Shown: one piece after another, positions 28,221 through 37,240 of the stretch
Layout: each line of letters starts with the position of its first letter
Position numbering within the stretch: the first letter of the stretch is position 1
Origin: Bacteroidales bacterium
Lineage (GTDB): Bacteria; Bacteroidota; Bacteroidia; Bacteroidales; JAEINX01
Length of the DNA: 56,387 bases
NCBI GenBank assembly: GCA_016342645.1
Contig: JAEINX010000009.1
Span: forward strand, 1-56,387
Direction: 5' to 3'
Notes under the pieces: model-generated
Database searches by the model: none
What the model was told of the DNA's origin: nothing
The model's input: the letters and a program-made list of their open reading frames with translations, nothing else
Position numbers and translations under genes: made by a program

Positions 28221-29093
28221 ATGAGCGAATATAAAGAATCTGAATTAATAATAAACTCCAACGGCTCAATTTATCATTTAAAATTGCAGCCCCACCAAAT
28301 TGCCGATACAATTATTGTGGTTGGAGACCCTGATAGGGTTCCTGAGGTTTCAAAATATTTTGACAAAATTGAAACGAAAGTTCAAAATCGTGAAATAGTA
28401 ACACATACGGGATTTCTTAACAATAAGCGGCTTTCAGTACTTTCGACAGGAATGGGCACCGACAACATTGATATTGTTATGAATGAGCTTGATGCCCTTG
28501 TGAATATTGATTTTAAAACACGGACAATAAAGCCCAAACTCAAATCTTTAAATATTATCAGATTAGGTACTTCGGGTGCTATTCAGCCAGACATTCCAAC
28601 CGATGCCGTTGCAATATCAGTTGCCGGCCTCGGCCTCGACGGATTACTGAATTTTTATAGTATTGATAAAGATATCCTTAATAAAAAACTTTCCGATGCA
28701 TTTATTAAGCATGTTGGATGGAATATTAATTTACCTAAACCTTATGCTGTTGAAGGTTCAAAATTTCTTTTAAAAAAATTAGGAAAAGGTTTTTTCAAGG
28801 GGATTACAGCTACTGCTCCCGGTTTTTACGGGCCTCAAGGACGAGTCTTAAGACTAAATATCCAAAATCCCGAATTAAATGAAAAAATGCAATCGTTTAG
28901 TTTCAACGGCGAAAGAATCATCAATTTTGAAATGGAAACTTCAGCACTTTATGGACTTGGAGGGCTACTCGGGCATAATATGATTACAGTTTGTGCTGTA
29001 ATTGCAAACAGAGTTAACAATACTTATAATAAAGATTATAAAAAAGTTATAGAAAGTTTAATAAAAACTATACTTGAAAGATTGACATCTTAA
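28221..29093 (+). CDS. Nucleoside phosphorylase, uridine phosphorylase-like
   Basis: 290 residues. VVGDPDRVPEVSKYF is the N-terminal phosphate-binding loop of the PNP/UDP family. LSTGMGTDNIDIVMNEL and IRLGTSGAIQPDIP follow, and the ribose-binding INFEMETSALYGLGGLLGH lies near residues 232-252. It would split uridine or a related nucleoside with phosphate. Members of this length in Bacteroidetes are usually annotated uridine phosphorylase; purine specificity cannot be excluded. Confidence 0.85.
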   Translation: MSEYKESELIINSNGSIYHLKLQPHQIADTIIVVGDPDRVPEVSKYFDKIETKVQNREIVTHTGFLNNKRLSVLSTGMGTDNIDIVMNELDALVNIDFKTRTIKPKLKSLNIIRLGTSGAIQPDIPTDAVAISVAGLGLDGLLNFYSIDKDILNKKLSDAFIKHVGWNINLPKPYAVEGSKFLLKKLGKGFFKGITATAPGFYGPQGRVLRLNIQNPELNEKMQSFSFNGERIINFEMETSALYGLGGLLGHNMITVCAVIANRVNNTYNKDYKKVIESLIKTILERLTS

Positions 29094-29140
29094 TTATAAT
29101 CCAAGAAAATACTTCAATAGACACACCGATAACATAGATT

Positions 29141-30034
29141 ATGCAGATGAGTAATCATGATGAAAACAAAGAATTATTAGCTTTGATCAACCTTCTTGAT
29201 GAGCCTGATATAGAAAATTTCAATAATATCAGGAAGAGTCTTTTTTCTATTGGGAAATCTTCTCTTCCGTTGCTTGAAACTACTCTCGAAAATACTTTTG
29301 ATGAAATTGTTTTTAGAAGAATTCAAAATATTATCCGGGAGATTAGATTTGAAGAAATTTGTAAAAGACTTGATGATTGGGTTAATTCGTCTTCTCATAA
29401 TCTTTTAGATGCCTTGCTTCTGATCACCAAATTTCAATATCCTGAAATTGATGAAACAATAATTAGGAATCAAATTTCTAAAATCCAAAAAAATATTTGG
29501 TTAGAACTAAATGACGGCTTTACAGTTCTTGAAAAAATCAAGATAATAAACCACATTTTATTTGAGGCATATAAATTCCAAGTGAATATCAATAAAACTT
29601 CATTTCAAAATTTTTTCATCAATAATATATTAGAAACAAAAGAATGTTCTTCGGTTTCAGTGGGTATTCTCTATCTTATTCTTGCTAAAAACTTAGGTGT
29701 TCCTGTTTGGGGAATTGATCTACCGGAGCAATTTATTTTGGCTTATATAGATAAAGATTCAAAAAATAATAAAACTGAAAGTTTAAATTCTGATGTTCTT
29801 TTTTATATAAACCCAACAAATAAAGGCTCTATTTTTAAAAAAACCCAAATTGATTTTTTTCTAAAACAACTTAATATAAAACCCGAAAAATCACATTATA
29901 ATTCTTGTAATAATTTAACAATTATTCAAAGATTATTATCCGAACTTATTATTGCTTGTGAACATTCTGAATTTTCAGATAATGTTTTCCAATATCAGAA
30001 ACTTCTAAAAATTGTTAAAGCAAAAAACAATTAG
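29141..30034 (+). CDS. SirB1-like transglutaminase-fold protein
   Basis: 297 residues, cytosolic. The central part (KIKIINHILFEAYKFQVNI, ECSSVSVGILYLILAKNLGV and PVWGIDLPEQFILAYID) matches the transglutaminase-like SirB1 family. The usual catalytic Cys position is Ser in SSVSVGILY, and no substrate is known. The start is ATG 29141; ATG 29147 (SNHDENKELL) is equally possible. It follows the phosphorylase gene by 47 nt. Confidence 0.75.
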   Translation: MQMSNHDENKELLALINLLDEPDIENFNNIRKSLFSIGKSSLPLLETTLENTFDEIVFRRIQNIIREIRFEEICKRLDDWVNSSSHNLLDALLLITKFQYPEIDETIIRNQISKIQKNIWLELNDGFTVLEKIKIINHILFEAYKFQVNINKTSFQNFFINNILETKECSSVSVGILYLILAKNLGVPVWGIDLPEQFILAYIDKDSKNNKTESLNSDVLFYINPTNKGSIFKKTQIDFFLKQLNIKPEKSHYNSCNNLTIIQRLLSELIIACEHSEFSDNVFQYQKLLKIVKAKNN

Positions 30035-30145
30035 CTCATTTATTTACCCTTTGGTTCAAGGTTTGAGTTATAGAAAATACAACGAGAGCTTTAACGAAAT
30101 AAACAAAACCTGATGCTCTTTAATTTTTTGTAACCCCCAACTTCG

Positions 30146-30153
30146 TATATTTG
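30146..30153 (+). promoter_or_regulatory. TAnnTTTG -7 box for the radical SAM gene
   Basis: TATATTTG lies 38 nt before ATG 30191. TTTTG ends 15 nt upstream and could act as a short-spaced -33 element. Confidence 0.45.
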
Positions 30154-30190
30154 CAAAAAACCGAACTCAGGAAAGTAAAAATTATTTCTT

Positions 30191-31201
30191 ATGAAAATCA
30201 GACACTTCACAATACCTGTTTTTATTCCCGAACTGGCTTGCCCTTTTCAATGTATTTATTGCAATCAGAAAAAAATCTCCGGTCAAATTAAAATTCCCGA
30301 ACCTGATGAAATAATTCAAACAATTGAAGAACATTTATCAACTATTCCTAAAAAAAGAAGTTTTATTGAATTCGGATTTTTTGGCGGTAATTTTACGGGA
30401 ATTCCCATTGAGCAGCAGGAAGAATTATTAAAGCTTATTAAACCCTATATAAAAAATTCATCAATATCTTCAATCCGCCTGTCAACGCGGCCTGATTACA
30501 TTAATCGTGAAAACTTGAAATTGCTGAAAAAATATGATGTCGGAACAATTGAACTTGGTGTTCAGTCGATGGATGACGATGTTTTAAATAAAACAAAACG
30601 AGGCCATTCAAGCAAAGATGTTATCAATTCGGCAAGAATGATTAAGGATTTTAATTTCGATTTGGGTTTACAAATGATGATTGGTTTACCCGGAGACACT
30701 TATGAAAAATCTATTTATACTGCAAGACAAATCGTAAAACTTGGTGCAAACAATACACGAATTTACCCCACTCTTGTTATTAAAGATACGAAACTTGAGA
30801 AAATGTATAATCAGGGAAAATATACACCTTTAAGTCTGGAAGAGACAATTAAATGGTCGAAAAAATTACTTTTGATTTTTGAAGAAGCCAATGTAAAAGT
30901 AATCAGAATGGGGCTTCATCCTTCTGAAAATCTACTTAGCGGTGATGATCTTGTTGCAGGCCCTTTCCATAAATCTTTTCGTGAGCTTGTACTTACTGAG
31001 ATTTGGAATGGAATTCTAAAACATCTTATGAAAAAAGAAAAAGCGAAAAGAATACGGATTTTTGTTTCACCAAAGGAATTTAATTATGCAATTGGCTACG
31101 ATTCTAAAAATAAAAACATGTTACTTGAAAACTTTGAATTTGTAATTTTCCAACAGGATCAAAACCTTGATGGAAGAAAGTTTACTTATTGGATTGAATA
31201 G
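30191..31201 (+). CDS. Radical SAM protein, Elp3-like
   Basis: 336 residues. CPFQCIYCNQKK (residues 17-28) carries the CxxxCxxC cluster motif for the 4Fe-4S/SAM centre. FGFFGGNFTGIP is the GGE-like strand, and RLSTRPDYINRENL and GTIELGVQSMDDDVLNKTKRGH resemble the Elp3/YhcC group. There is no acetyltransferase domain. The substrate is unknown; tRNA or small-molecule modification are possibilities. It is monocistronic with a promoter box upstream. The 213 bp after it hold short quasi-repeats only. Confidence 0.85.
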   Translation: MKIRHFTIPVFIPELACPFQCIYCNQKKISGQIKIPEPDEIIQTIEEHLSTIPKKRSFIEFGFFGGNFTGIPIEQQEELLKLIKPYIKNSSISSIRLSTRPDYINRENLKLLKKYDVGTIELGVQSMDDDVLNKTKRGHSSKDVINSARMIKDFNFDLGLQMMIGLPGDTYEKSIYTARQIVKLGANNTRIYPTLVIKDTKLEKMYNQGKYTPLSLEETIKWSKKLLLIFEEANVKVIRMGLHPSENLLSGDDLVAGPFHKSFRELVLTEIWNGILKHLMKKEKAKRIRIFVSPKEFNYAIGYDSKNKNMLLENFEFVIFQQDQNLDGRKFTYWIE

Positions 31202-31414
31202 TGATGAGGGGATAGGGGAAATAAAGGTATAAGGGTATAAGTCATTCTTTTGTAATTCAATGGTCATTTAACAGTCATTAGGTTGTCATTTTATTATTAC
31301 TAAGTGATTTTTCCATCATTCCAAATTTCTTTCCCCCTTTTTTCAAATTTTCATCATTGCTAATAAGATTTATTTTTCGATATTTGAAGCTGATTTAAAA
31401 ATTCATAGCTTTAT

Positions 31415-32467
31415 ATGAAAAAGAATTGCTTTCTTAAAACATTAAAAAACTGGAAACCAACTGAAGATTGGAAAAAAATCATAACTATTGATGCACACAC
31501 AGCCGGCGAACCGCTTAGGATTATTTCAGGCGCTTACCCTGAACCCGAAGGAAAAACAATGCTCGAAAAACGTAGGTTTGCAAAAGAAAACTTCGATAAT
31601 CTGAGAAAACTTTTGATGTGGGAACCTCGCGGGCATGCCGATATGTATGGTGCAATTATAACGCCTCCGGTCAGCGAAAATGCCGATTTTGGAGTTTTGT
31701 TTATTCACAACGAAGGTTACAGCAGCATGTGCGGCCACGGAATAATTGCTTTAACAAAAGTTGCCCTTGAAACCGGAATGATTCGCATGAAAAGCCCAGA
31801 GACAACAATTAGAATTGATACACCTTCGGGTTTGGTTACTTCTTATGCTTGCATTGAAAATAATAAAGTTAAAAGCGTTTATTTTCACAATGTTCCTTCT
31901 TTTGTTTATACTATGAACGAGACTGTTGAGGTTAAGGGAATAGGAAAAGTAAAATATCATATTGCTTTTGGCGGGGCTTTTTATGCTTTTGTCGATGCCG
32001 ATGAATTGGGAATTAGCATGGCTTTGGAAAATGTGAATCAACTCATCGACTATGGCATGAAAATTAAACGTGAAGTGATGAAAACCAAAGAAATCAATCA
32101 CCCGATTGAAGATGATCTCGGTTTTCTTTACGGGACAATTTTTTATGGAAAAGCTCACGATAAGGTAAACGATAGCAGAAATGTTTGCATCTTTGCCGAG
32201 GGTGAAGTCGATCGTTGCCCGACCGGAACAGGTGTTAGTGCACGCATGGCTCTTCATTATAAACAAGGAATTATTGATATCAATCAACCCATGTTGATTG
32301 AAAGCATTATAGGAACGGTTTTTAGTGGAAAAGCACTTAAAACCCTGACTTTTGAAAACTATGATGCCGTAATTCCTGAAGTGGAAGGACAGGCTTTTAT
32401 AACAGGGAAAAATGAATTTATTTTCGACCCTGACGATAATATTAAAGAAGGCTTTATTTTAAGATAA
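31415..32467 (+). CDS. trans-3-hydroxy-L-proline dehydratase (proline racemase family)
   Basis: 350 residues of the proline racemase/hydroxyproline epimerase fold. The first catalytic site, MCGHG, has Cys106. The second, DRCPTGTG, has Thr270 where racemases and epimerases carry Cys. In this family the Cys/Thr pair marks trans-3-hydroxy-L-proline dehydratases (as in human L3HYPDH), which yield pyrroline-2-carboxylate. HTAGEPLRI near residue 28 and RGHADMYGA are other family motifs. It precedes genes for an exported prolyl aminopeptidase and a dipeptidase, fitting use of collagen-like peptides. Confidence 0.85.
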   Translation: MKKNCFLKTLKNWKPTEDWKKIITIDAHTAGEPLRIISGAYPEPEGKTMLEKRRFAKENFDNLRKLLMWEPRGHADMYGAIITPPVSENADFGVLFIHNEGYSSMCGHGIIALTKVALETGMIRMKSPETTIRIDTPSGLVTSYACIENNKVKSVYFHNVPSFVYTMNETVEVKGIGKVKYHIAFGGAFYAFVDADELGISMALENVNQLIDYGMKIKREVMKTKEINHPIEDDLGFLYGTIFYGKAHDKVNDSRNVCIFAEGEVDRCPTGTGVSARMALHYKQGIIDINQPMLIESIIGTVFSGKALKTLTFENYDAVIPEVEGQAFITGKNEFIFDPDDNIKEGFILR

Positions 32468-32474
32468 ATAATTA

Positions 32475-32563
32475 ATAGGGTCTAAGCCCCCGAAGTAAAA
32501 TAAGATAGTAAACCATGAAATTTAACATACAAGGATTTTAAAAAATGGGAGCTTAGACCCTAT
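32475..32563. repeat. 89-bp inverted repeat with perfect 13-bp ends
   Basis: ATAGGGTCTAAGC (32475-32487) and GCTTAGACCCTAT (32551-32563) are exact complements. Pairing continues inward at three of the next four positions. It sits between the dehydratase and S37 peptidase genes and could be a small non-autonomous element or a long hairpin. Confidence 0.6.
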
Positions 32564-32584
32564 CTCACAGATTAATAGGTAAAA

Positions 32585-33970
32585 ATGAAACATTATACGA
32601 TGAAACAATTAATTATTAGATTATCAAAAATACTATCTTTATGTGTTCTTGTGTTTTTAAATTTAACATCTTTTGCAAAAACAGAGAATAACAATGTTAA
32701 AGATCAGGAAATCTTTGCACCCGACACAATTTATTCTGAAATTGAGAACAAGCTTAATTCTCTAAAAGGAGTTGAAATTAAGGAAATGAAAAACCATCCT
32801 TTTTTTAATGATGCTTATGAATTATTAATAACTCAGCCTGTTGACCATAATAATCCTGATGGAGAAAAGTTTACGCAAAGAGTTTTTCTTTCTCATTTAG
32901 ATTTTGAAAAGCCTATTGTGTTTGTAACCGAAGGCTATGCTGCTTATTATGCTCAAAACCCAAGATACATCAATGAGCTTTCACCGATTTTAAATTCTAA
33001 TCAAATAATTGTTGAGCACAGATATTTCGGTAAATCTGTCCCCGATTCCATCGAATGGCAATATTTAACTGTTGAGCAATCTGCTAACGATCATCACAAT
33101 GTGATTGAAACTTTAAAACAAATTTATTCCGGGAAATGGATAAGTACAGGAATTAGTAAAGGAGGACAAACATCAATGTATCACCGCTATTTTTTCCCTG
33201 ACGATGTGGATGCAACTATTCCTTATGTCGGGCCTTTGAATTTTTCAATTGAGGATACGAGAGTTTATGATTTTTTCGAGCAGGTTGGAAGCGAAGAATG
33301 CCGTGAAAAATTATATAATTTTCAAATAGAATTATTGAAAAATAAAGATAAACTTATTCCCTGTTTTTCTGAACTTTCCGATGAATATGGCTATGAATAC
33401 CCTTTTAGCGATGAAGCTGCATTTGAATACGTTGTTTTGGAATATCCCTTTGCTTACTGGCAATGGACTTCAACACCCGATTGTTCGATGATACCTGAGA
33501 ATGCCGATTCGGCAAAAAAGATCATTTCATATTTAAATAAAATGTCTTCTTTTGACTACTTTTCAGTTTCGGGCATTAAAAAACTTCAGCCATTCTTCTA
33601 TCAGGCTTTGACTGAAATCGGATATTATGGTTATGACACTACTTATTTCAATGGGCTAATCACTTCAATTCCCGATAATACTTTTTCGTTTTGTGCTCCC
33701 GAAAACACTAAAATCGAGTACAATCCGAAAATTATGAAGAAAGTTAATAAATGGATACGGAAAAAGGGTGATAACTTTATTTTCATTTATGGAGAAAATG
33801 ATCCCTGGAGTGCAACTGCTGTCGATTTAAAAGGAAAAACAAATTCAATAAAAATTGTTAAAAAAGGTGGTTGCCATCGCACCAGAATAAAAAACCTACC
33901 GCCTGAACAACGAAAGTTAATTTCCTCTACTTTGAACGAATGGCTCGGCCTTAATATTAAAGAAAAATAA
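32585..33970 (+). CDS. Exported S37 family prolyl tri/tetrapeptidyl aminopeptidase
   Basis: 461 residues; the signal peptide core is MKQLIIRLSKILSLCVLVFL, so ATG 32600 is an alternative start. The alpha/beta-hydrolase triad is visible: Ser191 in TGISKGGQTSMYHRYF, Asp406 in YGENDPWSA, and His431 in KGGCHRTRI. The segment FFPDDVDATIPYVGP is typical of peptidase family S37 (related to S28). Such enzymes release short N-terminal peptides ending in Pro. The product is likely periplasmic. It is followed 23 nt later by the C69 dipeptidase gene. Confidence 0.85.
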   Translation: MKHYTMKQLIIRLSKILSLCVLVFLNLTSFAKTENNNVKDQEIFAPDTIYSEIENKLNSLKGVEIKEMKNHPFFNDAYELLITQPVDHNNPDGEKFTQRVFLSHLDFEKPIVFVTEGYAAYYAQNPRYINELSPILNSNQIIVEHRYFGKSVPDSIEWQYLTVEQSANDHHNVIETLKQIYSGKWISTGISKGGQTSMYHRYFFPDDVDATIPYVGPLNFSIEDTRVYDFFEQVGSEECREKLYNFQIELLKNKDKLIPCFSELSDEYGYEYPFSDEAAFEYVVLEYPFAYWQWTSTPDCSMIPENADSAKKIISYLNKMSSFDYFSVSGIKKLQPFFYQALTEIGYYGYDTTYFNGLITSIPDNTFSFCAPENTKIEYNPKIMKKVNKWIRKKGDNFIFIYGENDPWSATAVDLKGKTNSIKIVKKGGCHRTRIKNLPPEQRKLISSTLNEWLGLNIKEK

Positions 33971-33993
33971 AAAATCAAAAAAAGAAACAGAAT

Positions 33994-35637
33994 ATGAAAC
34001 AAAAATCAAACATTCTGATTGGAATATTCTTCCTATCATTTGTATTATTTTCAATTAATGCAATTTCCTGTACCGATATTATAGTTGGGAAAAAAGCCTC
34101 CAAAGACGGCTCGGTAATAACTTCTCATACAGGAGCTGCTCCTGAATGCCGTGTTCATGTTGTGCATGGCAAAACCTTTAAAAAAGGTGAAATGGCAGCG
34201 GTGTATTATGGTTTACAAGATGTTGAAAAACCACTATATGAGTATGGCGAAATTTTAGGATATATTCCTCAGGTTGAAAAAACCTACACATATTTTCATT
34301 CGGGTTATTCACACATGAACGAGTTTCAACTTGCAATTGGCGAAAGCACAATGAGCCAGAAAAAAGAATTGGAAGTAAGTCGTGAAAACGGAAAACAAAT
34401 AATGACAATTGAGCAGGTTCAAGCCTTTGCTCTGCAAAGATGTAAAACTGCTCGTGAAGCGATAAATTTAATTGGGTATCTCGTTGATAAATATGGTTTT
34501 CTGCCTTCTTGTGGCCCAAATTCCGAAGCACTTTGCATTGCCGACCCAAACGAGGTCTGGGTTTTTGAAGTTTTTAGTGTAGGCCCCGACTGGGAACCTG
34601 AAAGCGGAAAACCCGGAGCAATCTGGGCAGCCCAAAGAGTGCCTGACGATCATATTGCAATTGTCCCAAATTGGAGTATAATTAAAGAAATTAATCCCAA
34701 AGACACAAATAATTTTTTTGTTTCAAAAAATTATTTGCAAGTAGCTATCGACCATGGCTGGTATGATCCTTCAGAAGGAAAACCGTTTATTTGGCAGGAG
34801 GCATATTCGCCGGTCGCTCGTGAATGGGCGATAAGCAGGTTCTGGTTGTTTTTCAGCACCTTTGCTCCTTCCTACAAAGACTGGCCCGACAAAAGTTGCA
34901 AAAACCCCTATTCTGGTAACCGACCTTACGTACAATATATTGAACCTTTATCTTATTTCCCGTTTTCGGTAAAACCCGATGAAAAACTTTCGGTTCAGGA
35001 TGTGATTGCTTTTCAGCGATCAACTTTTGAGGGAACAATTTACGATATGACTTCGGGTAAAGAATGGTTGGTTCCGGGAAAGGATGGAAAATTTGAAAAA
35101 AGTCCTTTAACAACACCTTTTCCAACTAAGGCAATGCGTGAACTTCTTGATATAACCTACCGAAGAAATGTTTCAAGAGGTGGTTACGGAATGGTGGCAC
35201 AACTCAGAAGTTGGCTGCCCGACCCGATAGGTGGAGTTTATTGGTTTTACGTAGATAATCAATACACCAGTACTTATGTTCCGATTTATGCAGGTGTTCA
35301 GAAAATTTCTGATTATTACAAAACTTACGACCCTAAACATTTCGACGAAAATTCTGCCCGATGGAATATTGATTTTGTGGATAATCTTTTGTATCTCTAT
35401 TGGCAAGAAGCTGTCAAAGAATTATGGGCTGTTCGCGATCCGCTTGAAAAATCATTTTTTGAGCAACAAAAAGCTGTTGAAGAAGAAGCATTAATTTTGT
35501 ACAAGAAAAAGCATGAAAAGGCCGACAAATATCTTACTGAATATTCAAAGAAATGTATGGAAGAAACCGTGAAAATGTATAAAGAACTTAGAAATAAATT
35601 AATAACAGATTATACGAATAATAAATTAGGCTTGTAA
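33994..35637 (+). CDS. Exported C69 family dipeptidase
   Basis: 547 residues. The signal peptide (1-25) ends directly before Cys26 in SCTDIIVGKKASKDGSVIT. That Cys becomes the N-terminal nucleophile of this Ntn-hydrolase family (also called U34). GFLPSCGPNSEALCIADPNE and VWVFEVFSVGPDWEPESG are further family motifs. The last ~60 residues are a charged coiled coil. With the S37 gene 23 nt upstream, the pair could degrade exported peptides to dipeptides and amino acids. Confidence 0.9.
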   Translation: MKQKSNILIGIFFLSFVLFSINAISCTDIIVGKKASKDGSVITSHTGAAPECRVHVVHGKTFKKGEMAAVYYGLQDVEKPLYEYGEILGYIPQVEKTYTYFHSGYSHMNEFQLAIGESTMSQKKELEVSRENGKQIMTIEQVQAFALQRCKTAREAINLIGYLVDKYGFLPSCGPNSEALCIADPNEVWVFEVFSVGPDWEPESGKPGAIWAAQRVPDDHIAIVPNWSIIKEINPKDTNNFFVSKNYLQVAIDHGWYDPSEGKPFIWQEAYSPVAREWAISRFWLFFSTFAPSYKDWPDKSCKNPYSGNRPYVQYIEPLSYFPFSVKPDEKLSVQDVIAFQRSTFEGTIYDMTSGKEWLVPGKDGKFEKSPLTTPFPTKAMRELLDITYRRNVSRGGYGMVAQLRSWLPDPIGGVYWFYVDNQYTSTYVPIYAGVQKISDYYKTYDPKHFDENSARWNIDFVDNLLYLYWQEAVKELWAVRDPLEKSFFEQQKAVEEEALILYKKKHEKADKYLTEYSKKCMEETVKMYKELRNKLITDYTNNKLGL

Positions 35638-35656
35638 AAACAAGTGCCTTGAGATA

Positions 35657-35684
35657 AGAGTGCCTAAAGTACTTTAGGCACTCT
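35657..35684. repeat. 28-bp perfect palindrome with related direct repeats
   Basis: AGAGTGCCTAAAGT (35657-35670) is followed without a loop by its exact complement. Further AGTGCCT/AGGCACT words extend to 35708. It lies 20 bp after the dipeptidase stop and may terminate transcription, or it may be one of the short quasi-repeats seen between genes here. Confidence 0.6.
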
Positions 35685-35716
35685 AAATACTCCAGGCACT
35701 CGAAGTACTTAACAAA

Positions 35717-36265
35717 ATGAAAACATTTAAAGTAGATAAAGATATTTTTTTGAAAGAAATTGCTTTGGATGATGCTGAAGAAATTTTTAAAACAATCGAC
35801 AGCCAAAGAGAATATCTTGGCGAATGGCTTCCTTTTGTAGAAAAAACTAAGGGAATTAAAGATACTGAAGATTTTGTCAATTCCGTTATTAATGAGGAAG
35901 AAGAAAAAAGAGAACTGATTATAGTGATTTTTTATAAAGATAATTTTACCGGAATTATTGGTTTTAAAGATACTGACAAGGAGAACAAAAAAACCGAAAT
36001 TGGTTATTGGTTATCTGAAAAGTATCAAAAATTGGGGATAATAAGCCGATCATTAAAAGTTCTTTTAAAACATTCCTTTGAAGAAAAAGGAATCAATCGT
36101 GTTCAAATAAAATGTGCAGTTAAAAACGAAAAAAGTATCAAAATCCCAAAACGATTGAACTTTAAGTTTGAAGGAATTGAAAGAGACGGAGAATTATTAT
36201 CAAACAATAAATTTACTGATCTCGAAGTCTATAGCCTGTTAAAGTCCGAATGGAAAACTAATTAA
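35717..36265 (+). CDS. GNAT family N-acetyltransferase, RimJ/RimL-type
   Basis: 182 residues. The order of motifs is that of ribosomal-protein N-acetyltransferases: an N-terminal IFLKEIALDDAEEIFKTID, REYLGEWLPFVEKTK, the strand IIGFKDTDKENKKTEIGYWL, then the acetyl-CoA loop EKYQKLGIISRSLKVLLKH. The canonical QxxGxG/A loop appears as QKLGII, so CoA binding may be less tight. The substrate is unknown. It lies 12 nt before the AlkD-like gene. Confidence 0.85.
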   Translation: MKTFKVDKDIFLKEIALDDAEEIFKTIDSQREYLGEWLPFVEKTKGIKDTEDFVNSVINEEEEKRELIIVIFYKDNFTGIIGFKDTDKENKKTEIGYWLSEKYQKLGIISRSLKVLLKHSFEEKGINRVQIKCAVKNEKSIKIPKRLNFKFEGIERDGELLSNNKFTDLEVYSLLKSEWKTN

Positions 36266-36277
36266 AATAATTGTTTT

Positions 36278-36970
36278 ATGATTGAGAATGAATTTAAATC
36301 ATTACTTTCGGAAGTTGCAAAAAAAGTAAACAGCATCTCAAAAAATGCACCTTCTCAAAGAAAGCTTTTTAAGGAACGCTATTCGTTTTCAAATAAAAGC
36401 ACCGACGAACAATTAAAAATTTGGAACTACATCTGGAATAGTTCATCCGATTTCTGGATTAAAATTCAGGCTTTTCTTTTTTGTGAATCTCAAATGAAAA
36501 ATAAAGAATTCCTTATAAATTCATGGGATACTATAAAAAACTGGCAAACTCAAGTCGATAATTGGGGACATTGCGACGGATTATCGAAGATTTACACTAA
36601 AATTCTTGAATTGAGCCCCAGCAAGGTATTAAAGCAGTTGAAAGTTTGGAATAAATCAAACAATCAATGGGACAAAAGGCAATCGCTCGTTAGTCTTTTA
36701 TATTTCAGCAGGACAAAAAAAACAATATTGGATTTTGAGATAATAATTCAATTTATCGATAATTTATTAATTGATAAAGAATATTATGTGCAAAAAGCTG
36801 TTGGCTGGTCCTTAAAAGAATTATATAATGTTTACCCTCAAGAAACATTGAATTATTTAGAAAAAAATATTAAAAACATTTCGTCCATAGCATTTTCTCC
36901 GGCAATGGAAAAGCTTCAAAAGCATGAAAAGGAGAAATTGAAAAAAATCAGACAGGATAGTAGAGTTTAA
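36278..36970 (+). CDS. AlkD-like DNA alkylation repair protein
   Basis: 230 residues of helical HEAT-like repeats. Family motifs include VDNWGHCDGLSKIY (residues 88-101, with the conserved Trp/Asp), WNKSNNQWDKRQSLVSLLYF and YYVQKAVGWSLKELYNVYP. AlkD glycosylases remove bulky cationic alkylated bases without base flipping. It follows the GNAT gene by 12 nt, probably in one transcript. The 270 bp downstream, up to the IS element, hold no convincing gene. Confidence 0.82.
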   Translation: MIENEFKSLLSEVAKKVNSISKNAPSQRKLFKERYSFSNKSTDEQLKIWNYIWNSSSDFWIKIQAFLFCESQMKNKEFLINSWDTIKNWQTQVDNWGHCDGLSKIYTKILELSPSKVLKQLKVWNKSNNQWDKRQSLVSLLYFSRTKKTILDFEIIIQFIDNLLIDKEYYVQKAVGWSLKELYNVYPQETLNYLEKNIKNISSIAFSPAMEKLQKHEKEKLKKIRQDSRV

Positions 36971-37240
36971 ATTCCGTGAATTTGAAATATTTAAACAATC
37001 ATTTTACTATAGCGATTATTGATGTTTGCACACAAACTATTTTACAATATTAGATATGAATTCAGTCTGTTTGAGTTACAATATGTACGGTTAAATACTC
37101 AAATTTTCATCAAAAGGGTTAGAAAGAATTTTTGCATTGCCCAACTCATTGCCTATTATGTCAAAAGATTGAGTGGGATAAGTAGATATTATACCTTGTA
37201 ACTTATCTTGTTTTCCTTATGTTTTTCTAAAATACTATTT

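Noticed and set aside
31751..32287. 178-codon antisense frame over the hydroxyproline dehydratase gene
   Set aside because: Opposite a gene with intact catalytic motifs; shadow.
34178..35406. Several antisense frames over the C69 dipeptidase gene
   Set aside because: Shadows of a well-supported gene.
37019..37201. 60-codon open frame before the IS982 element
   Set aside because: No recognisable domain, no promoter, AT-rich gap; probably chance.
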